From Pseudomonas capsici (GTDB lineage Bacteria; Pseudomonadota; Gammaproteobacteria; Pseudomonadales; Pseudomonadaceae): a stretch of DNA of 64,000 bases. The translations under genes were made by a program, and so were the position numbers. Under the pieces are notes generated by a model. It saw only the letters and a program-made list of their open reading frames with translations, had not been told where the DNA came from and made no database searches. Location: the NCBI RefSeq assembly GCF_017165765.1, contig NZ_JAFGZD010000006.1:278581-342580 (forward strand), in the 5' to 3' direction. Of this stretch, positions 60,941-64,000 are shown one piece after another (position 1 is the first letter of the stretch; each line of letters starts with the position of its first letter).

Positions 60941-63900
60941 CTATTGGCGAATTTCCTCAATCTTCGTGACCATTGTTGTTCTACGCCCCATCTGATAAAG
61001 CTTATGCCCGACAGGGGTACGATAATCAAGCCCGCTCGCGTACTCTTCTTCCAAGGCTATACGCATACGCCTGGTCAATGTATTTTCCCAAACAGGGCCT
61101 TCCTGAAACCCAAACCGACGCCCATCATTTCGAAACCATAAGGCAACCTCATCGGGTCCTAGATCCCGAAGTATCTCGCCCCTAAGTTTGGCAGGTTGGC
61201 CTGCACTCTTCGGTAAAACTTTTGCAGTACCTCCAACAACGGCTCCTGCTTTGACACCGAGAGCCACTCCACCCGCAACTCCCGCAACAACTCCTGCCCC
61301 CAGGCTCACCCATCCCAATGATTCGCTTATCGCTCCAGTGGTTAGTGCGCTACCCAGTGCACTTCCAGCCGAAACGATGCCAGCGACAACTGCCATCTTG
61401 GTCGCAATTGCTCCCGCAGCAGCGGCAGCAGAGGCACTAACACCTAGTAAGGCAGCCGCAGGCGCTGCAATACCCGCTGTCAGAACCGTTGCCGCAATCC
61501 CTGCAACGAGACCGACCCACCATGGCATATGCCCATCCGGATCCACATAATTGACCGGATCCCCCAGACCATACGCATAAGGATTCAGCCCCCCTTCATC
61601 GAACGGGCTCAGGCTGTCCGGGCTATGAAAACGCATCAACACCGGGTTGTAGGCACGATAGCCCTGCCCCAGCAAGTACCAGCCGGTGGAGGGTTCGCGC
61701 AATTCGCCATTGAAGGCTGATCGACTGTCGACCTGCGATGAATCACTGCGATAACCATAGGCGGTATAGTCAAGAGCCGTGGCGCTCCCCGCCTCGCTTT
61801 CAGCGAGGACCGTATTCCTGGCATCGGTCGCCAAAAGCGCAGTTCCGGCATCGATACCGCCTCGGCGCTCGGCCAGCAAGGTATCGGCACCGCGTAAAAA
61901 GGTGCGTTGCCCACCCCCCTGCAACTGGTTCGCCAGTTGCCCCTCTCGATAAAAGCGCTGCTCGGGGCTACCCGCCAGATTGGACCGGGTCAGGCTGTCC
62001 TGAGCGTCATAACCATAACCAACCAGCTCGGATCCATCGTTGAGAGAGACCGCAAGCAGGCGGCCCAGCGCATCATACTCGAGCGCCCTTCCGGCCTCAT
62101 CGAGCGTCAGATTGCCGTTATCGTCATATTCCAGTTCGATGCTGGCGGGATAATCGGGGTGACTGTTGCGCACGGCACTGAGCTGAGTCGGATCCAGCCC
62201 GGTGTATTCGTACAGGGCTGTATTACTGCCACCGGCAAACACCGTCTCGACCTTCAAAAGGTTATCGAGCACATCGAAGCCGAACACCTGGCTCTGGATC
62301 TGTTTGCCTTGCGGGTCCACCGGGGCATCGGGGCCGGAAGCCGTGTAGACCTCCAGACGCCCGCGCGAGTCGTAAACGAAGGTTTCATCACGCAGTACGG
62401 TACTGCCCTCTTTCAAGGTTCGCTGCTGCAAGTGGTCGGCAGCATCATAGGCCTGAAGCAACTCCTGCGTCGCGCCTCCCGGCAGAGTAAAACTGCGCAG
62501 GACTTCCCGACCTGCATCGTCGTACTCCAGTCTGATAGTCAGGCTCTGGCCATTGTCCCGAGTGGTGATGTTGTTGAGCAGACCTTGGGCGTTATAGCCA
62601 AAAGTCGAGATCAGGGTTGCGCTATGGAGCTGTTCCAGACGACCACTGGTGTCATAGCCATATGTCTGGACCTGGCCCAGCACATCGGTATAACCGAGCA
62701 AACGCCCCTTGAAGCTGTATCGATATTGCAGGACATAGTCCTCACCGCCCTGGCGTCTGCGCTCCTCCTTGATCTCGCCACTGCTGTAGTAATCGCGCTC
62801 CAGTTCCTGATCCTGCTCTTTGCTGCTCACCAGACGAGCAGTCTGCGGATCATAGGTATAGTCAGCGGTGCTGCTCACTATCTTGCGCTGGACGGGCTGC
62901 TCGCCCAGTTGCGGCAGGTAGAGATAGTCGATGACCTGGCCAAGAGGCGTATGCACCTTGTCGGGCTGCAGTTGCCCGCCCGAATACTCGAACCGGCTGA
63001 CCCGGCCACCCACCGTGGACTCAGTCATGCGCTTGAGACCATCGAATGTCTGCTCACCCAGCACCACGTTGTCGACTGAAATCGATATCGGCAAATCTTC
63101 ACGACTGTGCAAGGCATAAGTACGCTCGATCTCGGCCTTGTCGGGCAATTGCTGGATGTGCAGTCGATCAAAGGCGTCATGGCTGAAAGAGCGATAATGG
63201 TTCAAGGCATCGAGCTTGCCGCAGACTCGCCCAAGCCCATCGTAAACAGTGGTTTCCAGACTGATACGCGAGCCATCCAGCGCCAGCCGCTCGACCGAGT
63301 CGGGCTTGTCGAACAGATTGGTCACCGTGACTGTCTTGCCCATTCCAGCCTGCCACTCGGTGGTAATGTTCTTGACCGGATCCACAACCTTGTACCGCTT
63401 GATCCGGTCCGGGCCGGTGACACTGGACTGCTCTCCCCAGTCATCGTACTCATAGCTGCTGGTCAGGGGCAGCTCACGCAACTGTGACCCATTCTCGATA
63501 TCCACCCACCAGTCACTTTCGGTGTCTTCGATCAGCAGCCCACGGGTGTCGTACAGTGCCTTGTAGGTCTGGACATATCGGGCCGGATCGTTCTCGTCGG
63601 CTCCCTGACTCAACTCCGTCACCACCCGGTTCAAGCCATCGAGCAAGGTCCTGGTCTTGACCCCTTTGACATCGGTCGCTTCCTGCTCGGCCTGCTGGCC
63701 ATCCACCGCGCTGAGCACATAGCGGTAATGCCGCGTCGCTTCATACGGCGTCCCCGGCGCAGCAGTTTCCTCGATCACCCGCCCCAGCGCGTCGTAGCGG
63801 TAGGCAATCTCCACGTCGTTGTCGTCGCGGGTGAGCAGCGGCTGACCATGAAGCAGCGAGTGTTGCAGGGCGTGGGTCTTGCGTACGTTGTCGAAGTCGG

Positions 63901-64000
63901 TGCTCAGGGTGATCTCGGTGTGCTGCACGGTTTCCCCGGCACGGGCGTTACGGGTTCTCTGGTAGGTGTAGTCGAGAACGGTGGTGCAACCATTGAGGGT
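60941..64000 (-). CDS. RHS-repeat protein with polymorphic C-terminal tip (N-terminus beyond window edge)
   Basis: At least 1019 residues are visible; the frame is open through base 64000, so the start lies outside. Many YD-type repeats (for example YDALGRV, YDTSGRL, YDSRGRL, YDDNGNL) build the RHS/Tc-toxin shell. The core ends near 61520 with SPDSLSPFDEGGLNPYAYGL and YVDPDGH, the usual boundary and autocleavage region. The tip (about 190 residues) has a hydrophobic Gly/Ala stretch and then about 80 soluble residues ending KIEEIRQ that I do not recognise. The tip DNA is AT-richer. No immunity gene is visible downstream. Toxin delivery by T6SS or a Tc-like role is inference. Confidence 0.88.
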   Translation of the reverse strand, partial: TLNGCTTVLDYTYQRTRNARAGETVQHTEITLSTDFDNVRKTHALQHSLLHGQPLLTRDDNDVEIAYRYDALGRVIEETAAPGTPYEATRHYRYVLSAVDGQQAEQEATDVKGVKTRTLLDGLNRVVTELSQGADENDPARYVQTYKALYDTRGLLIEDTESDWWVDIENGSQLRELPLTSSYEYDDWGEQSSVTGPDRIKRYKVVDPVKNITTEWQAGMGKTVTVTNLFDKPDSVERLALDGSRISLETTVYDGLGRVCGKLDALNHYRSFSHDAFDRLHIQQLPDKAEIERTYALHSREDLPISISVDNVVLGEQTFDGLKRMTESTVGGRVSRFEYSGGQLQPDKVHTPLGQVIDYLYLPQLGEQPVQRKIVSSTADYTYDPQTARLVSSKEQDQELERDYYSSGEIKEERRRQGGEDYVLQYRYSFKGRLLGYTDVLGQVQTYGYDTSGRLEQLHSATLISTFGYNAQGLLNNITTRDNGQSLTIRLEYDDAGREVLRSFTLPGGATQELLQAYDAADHLQQRTLKEGSTVLRDETFVYDSRGRLEVYTASGPDAPVDPQGKQIQSQVFGFDVLDNLLKVETVFAGGSNTALYEYTGLDPTQLSAVRNSHPDYPASIELEYDDNGNLTLDEAGRALEYDALGRLLAVSLNDGSELVGYGYDAQDSLTRSNLAGSPEQRFYREGQLANQLQGGGQRTFLRGADTLLAERRGGIDAGTALLATDARNTVLAESEAGSATALDYTAYGYRSDSSQVDSRSAFNGELREPSTGWYLLGQGYRAYNPVLMRFHSPDSLSPFDEGGLNPYAYGLGDPVNYVDPDGHMPWWVGLVAGIAATVLTAGIAAPAAALLGVSASAAAAAGAIATKMAVVAGIVSAGSALGSALTTGAISESLGWVSLGAGVVAGVAGGVALGVKAGAVVGGTAKVLPKSAGQPAKLRGEILRDLGPDEVALWFRNDGRRFGFQEGPVWENTLTRRMRIALEEEYASGLDYRTPVGHKLYQMGRRTTMVTKIEEIRQ

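Noticed and set aside
60941..64000. CRISPR or tandem DNA repeat suspected in the RHS gene
   Set aside because: The periodicity is of degenerate YD protein repeats; no identical spaced DNA repeats are present.

Overview
The window is a chromosomal segment of a Pseudomonas, most likely from the P. syringae group. The evidence is the conserved cmaX-crfX-cmpX-sigX-oprF block, a PcaQ-type pca cluster, the fused two-domain dehydroshikimate dehydratase QuiC1, the AcnD/PrpF form of the methylcitrate cycle, OprD-family porins, P. syringae-type palindromic REP elements and a GC content that looks close to 60 percent. I see no rRNA, tRNA, CRISPR array, insertion sequence, integrase or replication origin. 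Both ends cut a gene: moeA on the left and an RHS-repeat gene on the right.

Layout. 1-2600: molybdenum cofactor genes (moeA partial, moaB, divergent mobA) and a small lipoprotein. 2700-9300: an RluA-type pseudouridine synthase, then quinate/shikimate catabolism (QsuD-like dehydrogenase, TetR regulator, QuiC1, MFS transporter). 9300-17700: a DMT exporter, an OprD-family porin, and the protocatechuate block pcaQ-pcaH-pcaG-pcaK-pcaB-pcaC with a small glutaredoxin-like gene. Together these import hydroaromatics and convert them to protocatechuate and then to the enol-lactone stage. pcaD, pcaIJ, pcaF and a dehydroquinate dehydratase are not in the window. 17800-22900: an acyltransferase, a DUF883/YqjE/small-protein trio, an EAL protein and dgt. 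23100-28200: a Roc-type phosphorelay (RocR-like receiver alone, RocA2-like regulator, RocS2-like hybrid kinase). 28200-37100: housekeeping genes in P. aeruginosa-like order (yggL, dacB, a GGDEF protein, rlmKL, rmf, pyrD).

37300-41430 is a two-gene nitrate reductase operon. Its leader holds a sigma-54 promoter, two ANTAR-type hexaloop hairpins and an intrinsic terminator. 41500-50640 holds oprF-sigX-cmpX-crfX-cmaX, rraA, an alpha/beta hydrolase, and the divergent pair ppsA/ppsR. 50750-57570 is the propionate operon prpR-prpB-prpC-acnD-prpF, read leftward and preceded by two TTGTCGACA operators. 57850-60900 is a retropepsin / transglutaminase-7TM / ATP-grasp operon of uncertain function. 60941-64000 is the C-terminal part of an RHS toxin-type protein with an AT-richer, unrecognised tip and no visible immunity gene.

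Regulation readable in the DNA: PcaR-like boxes in front of three quinate/aromatic units; a PcaQ palindrome overlapping the pcaQ stop codon; Crc/Hfq-type A-rich motifs at the pcaH and pcaK ribosome sites; a NasT/ANTAR antitermination leader; the PrpR operator pair; and an inverted repeat in front of rocA2. All functional statements are from reading the sequence and from family knowledge; no database search was run.
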